In this document: in pieces, positions 1 through 9,075 of the stretch
Position numbering within the stretch: the stretch's first letter is position 1
How the letters are laid out: each line of letters opens with the position of its first letter
Source of the DNA: Siphonodentalium dalli
Lineage: Eukaryota > Mollusca > Scaphopoda > Gadilida > Siphonodentaliidae
Direction: 5' to 3'
Length of the DNA: 64,000 bases
Assembly (NCBI GenBank): GCA_032622095.1
Contig: CP136061.1
Location: 98,269,345-98,333,344 of the forward strand
Position numbers and translations under genes: made by a program
Notes under the pieces: generated by a model
The model's database searches: none
Told to the model about the DNA's origin: nothing
Seen by the model: the letters and a program-made list of their open reading frames with translations, nothing else

Positions 1-127
1 ATTGGCGGCGCTCTCACCCCCTCCCCCTCCGCGCGCGCGCCAATTTTACCAAAGAACAATGTCGGCACATTTAACATCTAAAATTAGAAATGAAACGTGT
101 CGGAACACGTTAATATCATGCATTTTG

Positions 128-154
128 ATTGGTTAGCTGGGTCAACATAATAAA
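128..154 (+). promoter_or_regulatory. Candidate promoter of the Bcl-2-like ORF
   Basis: An inverted CCAAT box (ATTGG, 128-132) is followed by an AT-rich TATA-like stretch (CATAATAAAG, 146-155), about 20 bases before the first ATG at 172. The spacing is very tight, which suits a compact viral-type gene. This is a motif reading only. Confidence 0.3.
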
Positions 155-171
155 GGGACTGCTGATATTTT

Positions 172-774
172 ATGTCTGACGTAGAAGGGAAAAAAATAAT
201 AATGGATACACAGCTCAAGAAATTGAACAGTATGGAAGTTGGCGCAGTTACGAAATATTTGATGAAAAGTTATGTCATTCTGAGAAACGGCTTTCATTAC
301 CCAGACACTAATAACTTTTATTTATCAGAGTTAGATGAAATACGTGACTGCACCAGAAGAATACTTCAACAGCTGGAAAATTATAACATGTGGCTGTTAA
401 ATGAGCTGACAGGGAAATTGGACAGTTACGATAGGGATCATTTTCCCTATATATTTAGTGACTTGTTGGACAATATATTTCGGGAAGATGGCCCCTACAC
501 ATGGGAGAGAATAATGGCTGCATTCCTGTTCACAGGAAAAATGTGTTTAAAAGCATACAAAGACAACGACTTCTCATTGGTCAGCGAAATTGTGCAATGG
601 GCACACACTATCGTGACATTATACACTGACCAATGGGTCGAACGGGAAGGCAGTTGGGATAATTTTTTCCAGGAATGTCTAAATATTGACAATTACTCGT
701 CAAAAATGTTGACAATGAACCATAATGTTTTCAGATCGATTCATGGATGTGTAAATTATTGGCAAACATATTAA
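172..774 (+). CDS. Bcl-2-fold apoptosis regulator, intronless, virus-like
   Basis: A 200-residue single-exon ORF. Residues ~100-125 match a BH1 region (NIFREDGPYTWERIMAAF, with the usual W-[EG]-R-I core), and residues ~155-168 match BH2 (WVEREGSWDNFF). The preceding helical part is of the right length for a Bcl-2 fold. Proteins of this family bind BH3 helices and control mitochondrial apoptosis. No C-terminal membrane anchor is visible; the tail is polar, as in several viral Bcl-2 proteins. Cellular Bcl-2 genes are normally split by introns, so an intronless copy beside two small compact ORFs suggests an integrated virus or virus-like element; a retroposed host gene is the alternative. In-frame Met codons at 172, 202 and 232 leave the start uncertain; 172 is the longest reading. 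Pro- or anti-apoptotic role cannot be read from the sequence. Confidence 0.72.
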   Translation: MSDVEGKKIIMDTQLKKLNSMEVGAVTKYLMKSYVILRNGFHYPDTNNFYLSELDEIRDCTRRILQQLENYNMWLLNELTGKLDSYDRDHFPYIFSDLLDNIFREDGPYTWERIMAAFLFTGKMCLKAYKDNDFSLVSEIVQWAHTIVTLYTDQWVEREGSWDNFFQECLNIDNYSSKMLTMNHNVFRSIHGCVNYWQTY

Positions 775-780
775 TATCAA

Positions 781-781
781 T

Positions 782-814
<33 letters not shown>

Positions 815-880
815 CCGCAAACGCCGCCGCCGCCGGCAAACGCCGTAGGATTATGTAGCCGCCGCCGGCGGCGTTGACAT
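781..880. repeat. GT/AT microsatellite and CGCCG-rich block
   Basis: A (GT)n(AT)n tract (781-814) runs into about 65 bases rich in CGCCG/GCCGGC steps (816-878), including self-complementary GCCGCCGGCGGC. The block is strikingly GC-rich for its AT-rich surroundings and lies just before the next promoter, so it may be regulatory. Confidence 0.7.
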
Positions 881-943
881 GCGCATTACTAGGACTTACC
901 CGCAGTTTATAAGGGTATACGTCTTGGATGGTAATTTGGCGCC

Positions 944-950
944 TATAAAA
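944..950 (+). promoter_or_regulatory. TATA box of the small-ORF pair
   Basis: TATAAAA lies 38 bases before the ATG at 988, which leaves room for a very short leader. A weaker TTATAA occurs around 906-911. The ATG is in a good context (GCCGGAATGG). Confidence 0.55.
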
Positions 951-987
951 ACTACTACTTCAGAGTACACTTTGAACTTTAGCCGGA

Positions 988-1209
988 ATGGGGACTCCGT
1001 ACTATTATGACTTTGATCTTAATAAATATGTACCCTACGATGACTCGAAAGACCTACCCAAGACTGAAGCGAAACCTGGAAAACTTATAAGGAAACCCGG
1101 AGCTAAGAAGATAAAAGTTATAGAGATAAAAGGAGGAAGAGCGAAGAAGACAAACATTGGAAAAGTTAAAAAGGAAACTCCAAACGACATATTCACTGAA
1201 CTAAAATGA
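988..1209 (+). CDS. Small basic protein of unknown function, first of an overlapping pair
   Basis: A 73-residue ORF not recognised as a known family. The first ~20 residues are Tyr/Asp-rich (PYYYDFDLNKYVPYDD). Residues ~27-60 are strongly basic with Lys/Arg-Pro-Gly segments (GKLIRKPGAKKIKV, GGRAKKTNIGKVKK), as in nucleic-acid-binding tails. The gene has a TATA box at normal distance, a good Kozak context, and a stop that overlaps the next ATG as ATGA (1206-1209). Such packing is viral in style. A virion or DNA-binding role is speculation. Confidence 0.5.
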   Translation: MGTPYYYDFDLNKYVPYDDSKDLPKTEAKPGKLIRKPGAKKIKVIEIKGGRAKKTNIGKVKKETPNDIFTELK

Positions 1210-1412
1210 GTACTTTACCTAAATTTTCGAAGGCTATTGAAAGGCCGGTGGATAAAGTGGACAAATATATGAAGAATGGTTTTGAAGATCGTGATGCAGT
1301 GAAAATGTCAATATTAAAGTACAGACCATTTCTAGAAAAGTTCATGGACGAAAAAATGACACATCTGACGAAAGTGATGACAATTCGGACGAAAGTGACA
1401 GTGAATAGTTAA
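1206..1412 (+). CDS. Small charged protein, probably frame-disrupted near its end
   Basis: A 68-residue ORF whose ATG overlaps the upstream stop by four bases, implying coupled or reinitiated translation from one mRNA. It is mostly helical and charged and is not recognised. After a run of six A at 1351-1356 the annotated frame becomes Thr/Lys/Val-rich. The neighbouring frame instead reads an Asp/Ser/Glu-rich tail of about 16 residues ending at TAG 1406-1408. This suggests a one-base slip in the A-run (assembly error, mutation or frameshifting). The disrupted state is described only. Confidence 0.45.
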   Translation: MSTLPKFSKAIERPVDKVDKYMKNGFEDRDAVKMSILKYRPFLEKFMDEKMTHLTKVMTIRTKVTVNS

Positions 1413-1415
1413 TAT

Positions 1416-1421
1416 AATAAA
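1416..1421 (+). terminator. Polyadenylation signal AATAAA
   Basis: AATAAA begins four bases after the stop of the preceding ORF, giving an almost absent 3' UTR. Such compactness supports a viral-type transcription unit. Confidence 0.55.
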
Positions 1422-1499
1422 TTGTAGTATGTACCACATGTCATGTTATTTTTCTCTTTTTTCCCTCGCTCACTTGCTTTTTTCGGTGGCCCTCACCAC

Positions 1500-1556
1500 C
1501 GTACCCCATAGCTTTCCGATGAATGGCAACAAGCCATATTTTTGAATAAATCCTGA
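1500..1556 (+). mobile_element. Truncated copy of the CAGTAATG MITE family
   Basis: The stretch with GATGAATGGCAACAAGCCAT and the following AAATCCTGAA matches the inner right part of the complete MITE at 18290-18460. Both terminal repeats are missing, so this is a fragment, directly next to a 9-bp satellite. Confidence 0.65.
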
Positions 1557-1563
1557 ATTTTGT

Positions 1564-1752
1564 TTAATTTTTGAAGTTTTTTGAAATTTGTGAAATTTGT
1601 GAAATTTTTGAAGTTTTTTGAAGTTTTTGAAGTTTTTGAAATTTTTGAAATTTTTGAAGATTTTGAAATTTTTGAAATTTTTGAAATTTTTGAAATTTTT
1701 GAAATTTTTGAAATTTTTGAAGTTTTTGAAATGTTTGAAGTTTTTGAATTTT
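1564..1752. repeat. 9-bp minisatellite (TTTTTGAAA/G)
   Basis: About 20 head-to-tail units of TTTTTGAAA or TTTTTGAAG with small variations. The period of nine keeps every frame open, so long F/E/I or K/N/F-repeat ORFs appear on both strands; they are not genes. Confidence 0.9.
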
Positions 1753-1756
1753 TTCG

Positions 1757-2923
1757 GACATGCCCAACCGGTATACACATATACCATGATGCAATGCGTG
1801 AACGGAGAATATAGGTCAAACTGTCTAGACTAACACCAACAGGAGTACTGCAGAGAATATAGGTCGTGTACTTCGGATAGAGTTATCGTTCCCGATTTGA
1901 GGCCAACTGGGGGCCTTATCATCAATTCTAGAATAACTCCGAAACTACAACTGCCTCGCCTGTTAGTGACGCCGTGATCAGGATAGACAGTCGGTGACTG
2001 TTAAATATTATGCTATACCCAACTAGTCCGATAATAATACTATCTAGTATGTGTACAATATGTTCAAAGGAGAAATCCATCGTTGGTGTGAAAATATGTT
2101 TATTATCTTATTTTGTTTACATCAAGCTCATATATGATTCAACATTCAAAAAACAAATGATGATCGGGTTATCTTACAGTTGAGGAATATTTCTTCGCTT
2201 GCACATTCGATGTATCTCAGTTATCATTATATAAAAAGAGCATCAATCATGTCCTTTCCAACTTTCAATGTTGACGTCAAAATAAACTGCATAAAAACAC
2301 GTAATATTAGCGACCAATTCACATATAATTATACAGGGAAATGCACTCACAGTGAGTTTTGTTTTCGCAAATATTTGTTTCCGTGGTGCTATATGCGGTT
2401 GGGCTCAAACAATGGCCAGCAATTATAGTTAAATTATACGGTAAAATCATGGGGCAAGGAGTTGCGGGTCTCAAAAATAAAAATGGATTAGTGAAATAGA
2501 ATCATACGTGCCTGAATGTATCTTCCTACCGCACCCCTCGTCATATCCTGAAAACGTGTTCATGGTTATCAATCTGATATTTCTGAAGGTTATCGCGTTC
2601 GAACTCTTCTTCAAAATGTCCCACAAAGAAGCACTGCTCAATGTCTCAGAATGTTTTGATTTATCAGCTAACGGATTGTGTTTATGATAAAAGGACAGTC
2701 AACGCAACTTCACCTTCAATTATATAAAATATGGCAAACCATGTGAATAGATTACAATATGAATAAAACATAACATTTAAGCCCACCTACCGACACTAAT
2801 TGCTAAATGTTAAACGTGTTTGTGGCTAAACCTGTCTACTTGCAAACAATTATCAGGATTACAGTGACTTGCAATACGCCCTGTCACTAACTCGCGGCAA
2901 TATTGGACCAACCAGGTCCGGTT
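1757..2923. other. No gene recognised
   Basis: AT-rich non-coding sequence. GAGAATATAGGTC is directly repeated at 1805 and 1853. Open frames here are short and of random composition. Confidence 0.5.
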
Positions 2924-3056
2924 CCATGGTTTTAGTGCTACAGGTCAAAGTTGTTGGAGTAGCATTCCATACATGGAAGTCATGAATATATAATTCAAAA
3001 GCTCCATATATGGAAATGCTACTCCAAAACGTTGACCAGTAGCACTAAAACCACGG
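2924..3056. mobile_element. Hairpin MITE-like element
   Basis: A near-perfect inverted repeat with arms of about 55 bases. The left arm starts CCATGGTTTTAGTGCTAC, and the right arm ends GTAGCACTAAAACCACGG. The short spacer is AT-rich. A related arm sequence (GTCAAAGTTCTGGAGGTGCA) occurs near 35300. Confidence 0.65.
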
Positions 3057-3974
3057 AAGAGGGGCTGGAAAAATCTATGAAACAACGGAACGGAGCTGGA
3101 TGAATCCTATACGGTCGCGACCCAGTTACCTCGCTTATATTGGTGGTTTAAATTGCCCCAAGTAACCCATAGTTCTTGTCACGTTCTTGTGTTTGAAATA
3201 TATGGACTGCTTATAAACACAATATAAATGTATGCCTCCTGCAAACTATTCGCATCATATAAATTATCGCGTAAGAAATTCGCAATGATGAATGATCCTC
3301 CTTTTTCTTCAACACAAAACATAATACAGAGCGATAACTATATGTTTGGCTTTTGTGTGCACGGTAAATATAAATCGCTTTTGTCTCACTCGAGTGGGAA
3401 GTTGGAAAAAGCTAATATTCGCAAAGGTATACTATGTCCAGAATCTACATTGTATAATGTCTACTGTGGTGGGAGAAATATTGAAAAACGTCTCGATTTA
3501 GCTTGAACCCAGCCGACAAGTCGAAGACGCTGTAGTAAAATTCTTAAAACATTCATAGAATTCCGTGATATATTTCAATTTCTACGCCACCAATTGTTTT
3601 CTGAATTATCATACAGATATTAGTAAAGTGTCAGAGGCTTTCGGTGGACTCTCAAGAAATCGTCAACAGCGAGCCGCAGCACTCTTTTGTTACAGAGTAT
3701 AACAACTGAATTCCGATATCAAACCAACCTCTCATAAAAGACGTTTGTGTGCACGATGTAAGATAAATTATTTCGCGTCCGGAGCAACCAGCAAATATTT
3801 TGTTGATCACTAAGACGAATCGTGAAGAAATATGTCCTGTCGTTACTCGACTGGCCAATCAGCTTTTCAGCCAATCAATTACTTTTGACGACGTTCCGGG
3901 GAACCAAGGATTCCGCCTTCCATGCACAACAGGCGCATACTATGCACTACCTGGATCAAGATTCAGTACATTGT
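3057..3974. other. No gene recognised
   Basis: AT-rich sequence. The longest frame (3228-3506) shows no recognisable motif, splice context or codon pattern that would support a gene. Confidence 0.4.
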
Positions 3975-4190
3975 GTTGATAGGGATAATTCGTCAGATTA
4001 TGGTTTTCTCATCGTTGGAACTTGCACCACAGACACTTACATTGAAAATTAAAAAATTGTGAAACATAACAGGGATAATTCATCGTCTGATTAAGTATTT
4101 TTTTCAACATAGGAACTTGTGCCACAGACACAACTGCATTGTGAAACAATTCAGGGATAACTCTTCATCAGATTTAAGTTTTGATTAATA
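3975..4190. repeat. Three tandem ~85-95-bp units
   Basis: Three diverged copies of a unit with AGGGATAA(T/C)TC, then a TCAGATT-type segment, then GGAACTTG(C/T)(A/G)CCACAGACAC. Copies start near 3980, 4070 and 4153. Confidence 0.65.
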
Positions 4191-5517
4191 TATGAAGGTA
4201 TGTCAATATTATCTTATCTTAAAATAAGAGATCATTAGGTTAATTAAAGTGTTCACAATACATGAAGGTGTGCCTTACACCTAACTGTGGAAGACTGAAC
4301 TGTGTTATAAGTGAGGACATATTGGATGTTATTATCTCCCTTGTGAACAATTGCATGCATATGCCAGCTGCTAAAAAGCCAAAACATAACGGTGATGTTA
4401 ATTTAAAGCAACAATGCAAATATATTATGTACTAGCAGGGTTACCCGGCGTGGCTCAGGTTAAAGTGACGTGAAACCCTCTGCATGCTGTAGATATCTGG
4501 TCGGAATAGAGAACACTCTTGCTCTATACATGTATTCTCATAAATTGTATGTCCAAATAGAGTCACAAAACATGATTCTTACACATGGAATATAAGCAGT
4601 GGCTCACCTTGTCGGATCGGAGCGATTGTCATTTTGTTTATCGCGATTAACCCGTCCCACCAATAAAGAAGTATTTATTTATTTACATTTGTATATTTAC
4701 TTCAGACGTTATATATATATTCATTTGTTTTCAAATCCGTGCATCCCTGACTCGAACGGTGCCACATTGACATATTTTAACAACCCCATTAAATTGCTCA
4801 TACCCTGGGGATGATTATATATCAGTTTGGTGACAATCGGCGACAAACAAATGTCTGCCCCTCCCCTATTCTGCCCCTGACAACAACAGCGTCACTTTAG
4901 AGAATTCTAACCCGCACCATTATCTTTCTCGTAAAAAGTTACCACCACCTGGGAACAGGTCCTGCTAGAAACGCTTACATCTGTTTTGATCCATGTTTAC
5001 AACTGGTGATTTTCTTTAAAAATATAAACAAAAACAACCTAACCTCAGAAGAAAATGGCGTGCTCGACAACAAATGTGTGTTGTTTTCCGCCTGATGTGG
5101 TAGCAGGAGGTTTAATACATGACATATATTTGTTCGATTGATATTCGTTAAATAACCACTCAATAAATTAATGTTTTAGTGAATATTTGCTTGTATTTGA
5201 CACATTAATGACAAGTTTAGCTATACCGATTCGTGTAATATAATTATGTAAGCATAACATTGGAGTGGAGACCATGATACTGCTATTGTGTTGCTGTTTT
5301 ATTATATATCGAAGCATTAACGAAGTTATCATCGAAAACATTTTTGGAGATGGTAACTTTTGTCTTGTTCGAAGATCGATGCAGGCTACATGCACCTGTT
5401 TGAAAAATACAAGCGCTAACGCTTACAGTGGACCTTTCTTATGGACTTATATAATGCCGCACATGATATTGGATCATATTGCCCTTAAATTACCTCACCC
5501 TCTCTCTGTATTTTCAG
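4191..5517. other. No gene; repeat fragments
   Basis: At 4432 a segment starting TACTAGCAGGGTTACCCGGC resembles the start of a dispersed element. Positions 4915-4990 contain GGTCCTGCTAGAAACGCTTA, shared in inverse orientation with 7800-7900. GCATCCCTGACTCGAACGG (4741) belongs to the scattered AGTCAGGGATGG repeat. No supported coding frame was seen. Confidence 0.45.
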
Positions 5518-6459
5518 AGTATGATGTGCAACATGTATCTCTTTAACTGCTACTATTGTGTCTTGAAATATGAGACATTTGACGGCATTATCAATCATTT
5601 ATGCTCTAACCACTCGCACGAAGAAATTAAGTTTCGGCGTAGAATATCGGTTCACTAGAATAAATTTTAAGGACGTGTACCAGTCCAAAACTATATGTGG
5701 AATCATTCCAGCAAAATTTCAAGAAACTGGACGGAGGATAGTACCAAACAATGAGCGAGAAACAATATATATTACATCTGTAAGTAGTGAGGGTAGCAAT
5801 AAGAGAGTACAAGCTGTTTGCTGTTCTGGTGAATGCCGCTTGACAAGAGCACGCAATTGCATAAATCCCCCAATGTGTTAGTTGCAACAATTGTAAATAA
5901 ATCTGCTTCAACGAACACTGATGTCTCCTATACACAGAGCAAGGAAACCAAAGCACAGATATGCAAACTTTTGCAAGATAATCAGTGACTGGAAATTCTG
6001 TCTGCACCATATTAGCCACCTCATGTTATGTGATGTCATCGAATTTCTCTCATGTGGGGACAGTCGCAAAATGAGCTATCAGGCTATGTTATTCCACGGT
6101 CGCTTTTTACGATTTATGGGTGGAACCAAACATGCTGGTCACCTCCTGCATCGACTACACTTAACCCATGTAATGCTGAAATTAACTTTGTCGTACCGGA
6201 TCGACACATCATATGCAAAGACCAGCCCATGGCGATAGGAGATGCGAAACCGGGAATAATTGGACCAATGCTTGACACAGTTGTACGGAACCCGAAATTC
6301 CGAACCTGTTTGAAGTTAACTGTAGATGCCAAAACAATTAAGAGCGGATTTCGAAAACGGAGGGCCGACGTTGATGTGGACGGGTATGAGGACACACCGA
6401 CTCTTTCGGACCGGTTGCGTAGGCTGAAAGATGAACAAGCTGTCGTCGATACTGAGTGA
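5518..6459 (+). pseudogene. Decayed C2H2 zinc-finger gene, coding blocks in alternating frames
   Basis: A splice acceptor (pyrimidine tract then CAG, 5515-5517) precedes a 46-codon block with a textbook finger, C-x2-C-x12-H-x4-H (NCYYCVLKYETF...NHLCSNH), ending at TAG 5657-5659. The reading continues one frame over (KDVYQSKTICGIIPAKF) to a consensus donor TCT|GTAAGT at 5779/5780. Further blocks follow: ~5902-5985 (TQSKETKAQICKLLQDN), ~5970-6150 in another frame (LMLCDVIEFLSCGDSRKM, LFHGRFLRFMGGTKHAGH), and 6163-6459 (INFVVPDRHI, FRTCLKLTVDAKTIKSGF, VDGYEDTPTLSDRLRRLKDE) to a stop. From memory, this block order matches a repetitive family of long zinc-finger proteins seen in cnidarian and mollusc genomes; its function is not known to me. 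At least three frameshifts mean a dead copy or a poor assembly. Confidence 0.65.
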
Positions 6460-6596
6460 AGTTGAAATATACTCAGATGATATGACATCCCTGTTCAGAT
6501 ATAAATCGACATGACGGAAATTATGAAGGTCATTATTTCCAACATAGGTGGTCGTCTGGAAGTACTGCGAAACAAGCAACTGATGCCCGACATGTC

Positions 6597-6602
6597 AATA
6601 AA
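6597..6602 (+). terminator. Polyadenylation signal AATAAA
   Basis: Lies about 140 bases after the stop codon of the zinc-finger gene and is followed by a GT-containing stretch. It is consistent with the 3' end of that gene's transcript. Confidence 0.4.
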
Positions 6603-6657
6603 ACGAGTGAGTGCGATAGCTGGCAATGACTGCACACCTGGCACCGATTAACGATTG

Positions 6658-6814
6658 GTTGTTTGTGTTCCCAGTCATATACGGAGACACACTGGTAGGC
6701 CTATGGGATACGGATGCATGCTGTTACCAAATTTGGCCATGCTAATTCTGGCACCACCATACATCCGTATCCTATACTAGTGTATATCCGTATATGACTC
6801 TGAACACAAACAAC
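6658..6814. mobile_element. Hairpin MITE with ~60-bp arms
   Basis: The left arm begins GTTGTTTGTGTTC and continues through AGTCATATACGG and GGATACGGATG. The right arm is its inverse complement with a few mismatches, ending GAACACAAACAAC. No coding capacity. Confidence 0.7.
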
Positions 6815-7867
6815 TAGCCACGAATACGTACCAGTGTACACACGGATCGCCCCCCCAACCCCCTTGCGTGATAATTCACAAAATTTATTATTAAACACTG
6901 GCTTCTTAATGTCACTACCACGAACGCGTTTTGATTGACCATTGCAACGCCGAATTTCCGCGACGTTGGTTGGCTTACGTATTTCTATTTACGTCGTCGC
7001 GAGAAAAAATTTATACAAATATATTTCTTTAACAATATACTTTTGGATGGCTCTTTTACATACATAAGTTTGATAATTATGTGTCGTAATGTTGCACTGT
7101 TATAGAATATTTATAACGAAACGCATTTATTTCTTACATTATTCCGATAAAGTAGCCCTAACAGAAATCATCTGGAAAAACCCTGGTGACTGTTAAATTA
7201 TAGTTTATTAAGTAAGATTTATTTAACATGAATTATAGTTGATCCAATTAAATTGTTTCACTGTAATATAATTATATGGGTTTGTGAATAAAGGTTTTGC
7301 TGTTGACATTCTGATATAATTTTGTTGATATATCTTTCTGAAAGTGCATTATAACGCACATCAAGTATTGACAAAACCTGTATAATCCCATAAAGAGGCC
7401 GTATACACAAGATTAATGCTTTAATTTATCTAAAACCTATAGACATTCACTTTGTAAACTGTACCCAAAACGGGTGTAGACTGGACCATCGTGTCGAGAC
7501 GGTCAGATGTAAGTTGTACACTAGACAATTCTCCGCACACATACAACATAAAATACGTGCAGCACTAGATCAGATTCGATAGTTTTGTTGTTCTATTCAT
7601 TGGACAGTTTGTCGCCGACGATAACTAATGTCTTTGCAGTCACAATATAGGCAAAATAACGCTGTTTGAAGGAATTTTTGGTATGAGGCGTATTTTTGTA
7701 CTATATATATAGTGAATTTCTGAAGATATTTTAAGATAAGGGTGCATAGACATACCTCTGGTAATGATTGTTTCTTCAGTCTTGTCAAATGCGACTGCAT
7801 TCAATGAAATGTAAATCTGTCGCGAATCGGACGGTCAGATGTAATCGATTTGACAGGATCAAAACAG
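6815..7867. other. No gene recognised
   Basis: AT-rich sequence without supported coding frames. ACGGTCAGATGTAA occurs twice (7499 and 7831). Confidence 0.45.
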
Positions 7868-7996
7868 ATGTAAGCGTTTCTAGCAGGACCGGTTCCAAGT
7901 GGGTGGTTACCTCTGTTATAACTCTGTTGTGCCATCTAGATGGTCCCCCGTGAATTTATATAGAACACAGACAGACAGACATTCGCAAATATAGAT
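7868..7996 (-). mobile_element. Inverted-repeat arm, Helitron-like family, left copy
   Basis: Read on the minus strand it starts TATATATCTATATTTGCGAA and continues through TGTCTGTCTGTCTGTGTTC and GGGGGACCATCTAGATGGC. The same sequence occurs inverted at 8950-9065. The AT-rich start followed by TGTCTGT runs resembles Helitron-type 5' ends, but no terminal hairpin plus CTRR was identified, so the class is tentative. Confidence 0.45.
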
Positions 7997-8949
7997 ATAT
8001 ATATTATATTAATATGAATGTGATACTGATTTACTTTTATCCAACTCGACTTTGGTGAGCGCTCAAATGTAAACAAAACAAACGCACATTTTCGTCGTCA
8101 TTTCGTGTTTCTGAGAAATGTAGCAAACGGCACCTGTCACTGGTGTTGTTCATTGGAAATGTTCGGGCAAGTGATTCCAATCATTCCACGGACCTAGCTC
8201 CAGTTCACGAGGAATCTCCTTTTGTTGTGCGTGCAACAGATATAACATTTGTTGTTAAATATTGTTTCAAGCCCATATTAGTATGCTAAACTATCACTTC
8301 AATATTTTGTTCAGGTACTCATTATGGGCTAGTATAACGTGAGAACTAACCGCCTAATACATGGATGGAATATATGTCCGACCCTATGTATCTTATGGCT
8401 GGGGATTATCAAGCAAAACTTGTCAAAGTTTATGGGGACACATATGTGATAATATTAAACTACTTGGTCAAATATCGCCATGTCAACAACTTGTTGGGGA
8501 TTAATGTTTACGAATGCACATAGGTATGGATATACATGTATCAACAAGAAAACATATTTGATATGGTCCAGTAAATGCACATCTTATAAATTAAACTATT
8601 GTTATAGCACACAAGGATTAAATGTTAGCATTTCTTTAAGAAACTCAATTTTTTTTTACTAATAATAAGCTAATCCAATATTTAGCCCACAAACACGGTA
8701 TGTTGGTGGTACTGAACACTCACTCAAAAAAAACTTGGGTTGAATATAACGAAATTCTAGTCAGACTCTAACCCAGAGTTTTGTCAACCAAATCCGTACT
8801 AGAGGTTGGGTTACGGCTGCTAACTAAACTAGTTTGGCTTTGAAAAAAGTAACCAAAGATTGGGTTATGGTAACACAACTTTGTAACACAACTTTGGTTT
8901 AATTAACCAAACATTGGGTTTGAAGTAACTAAATATAGGGTTAGAGAAA
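7997..8949. other. Spacer between inverted arms; no gene
   Basis: Mostly AT-rich and unrecognised. Positions 8725-8945 hold a degenerate GGGTTA/TAACCC-rich repeat in both orientations (TTGGGTTA, AACCAAA motifs). Confidence 0.45.
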
Positions 8950-9075
8950 ACCTGTGTAAATATATATATTTGCAAATGTTTGTCTGTGTTCTATATTACA
9001 AAATTCATGGGGGACCATCCATATGGCACTAAAGGGGTATAATAGAGGTAACTTTTCACGAGGAATATAGTGGTA
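8950..9075 (+). mobile_element. Inverted-repeat arm, Helitron-like family, right copy
   Basis: Starts AATATATATATTTGCAAATG, then TTTGTCTGTGTTCTATATTA and GGGGGACCATCCATATGGCA. It is the inverse partner of 7868-7996, about 950 bases away. Confidence 0.45.

Noticed and set aside
1345-1360. Programmed -1 frameshift site at the A-run
   Set aside because: The codon phasing does not give a canonical X-XXY-YYZ heptamer, so a simple indel is more likely.
1470-1833. Overlapping ORFs of K-N-F or F-E-I repeats on both strands
   Set aside because: They are translations of a 9-bp satellite; no start context, splice site or non-repeat coding sequence.
5265-5546. ORF with a hydrophobic N-terminus (MILLLCCCFIIY)
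   Set aside because: Low-complexity hydrophobic start in AT-rich DNA; the frame then runs into the zinc-finger exon in a different frame without support.
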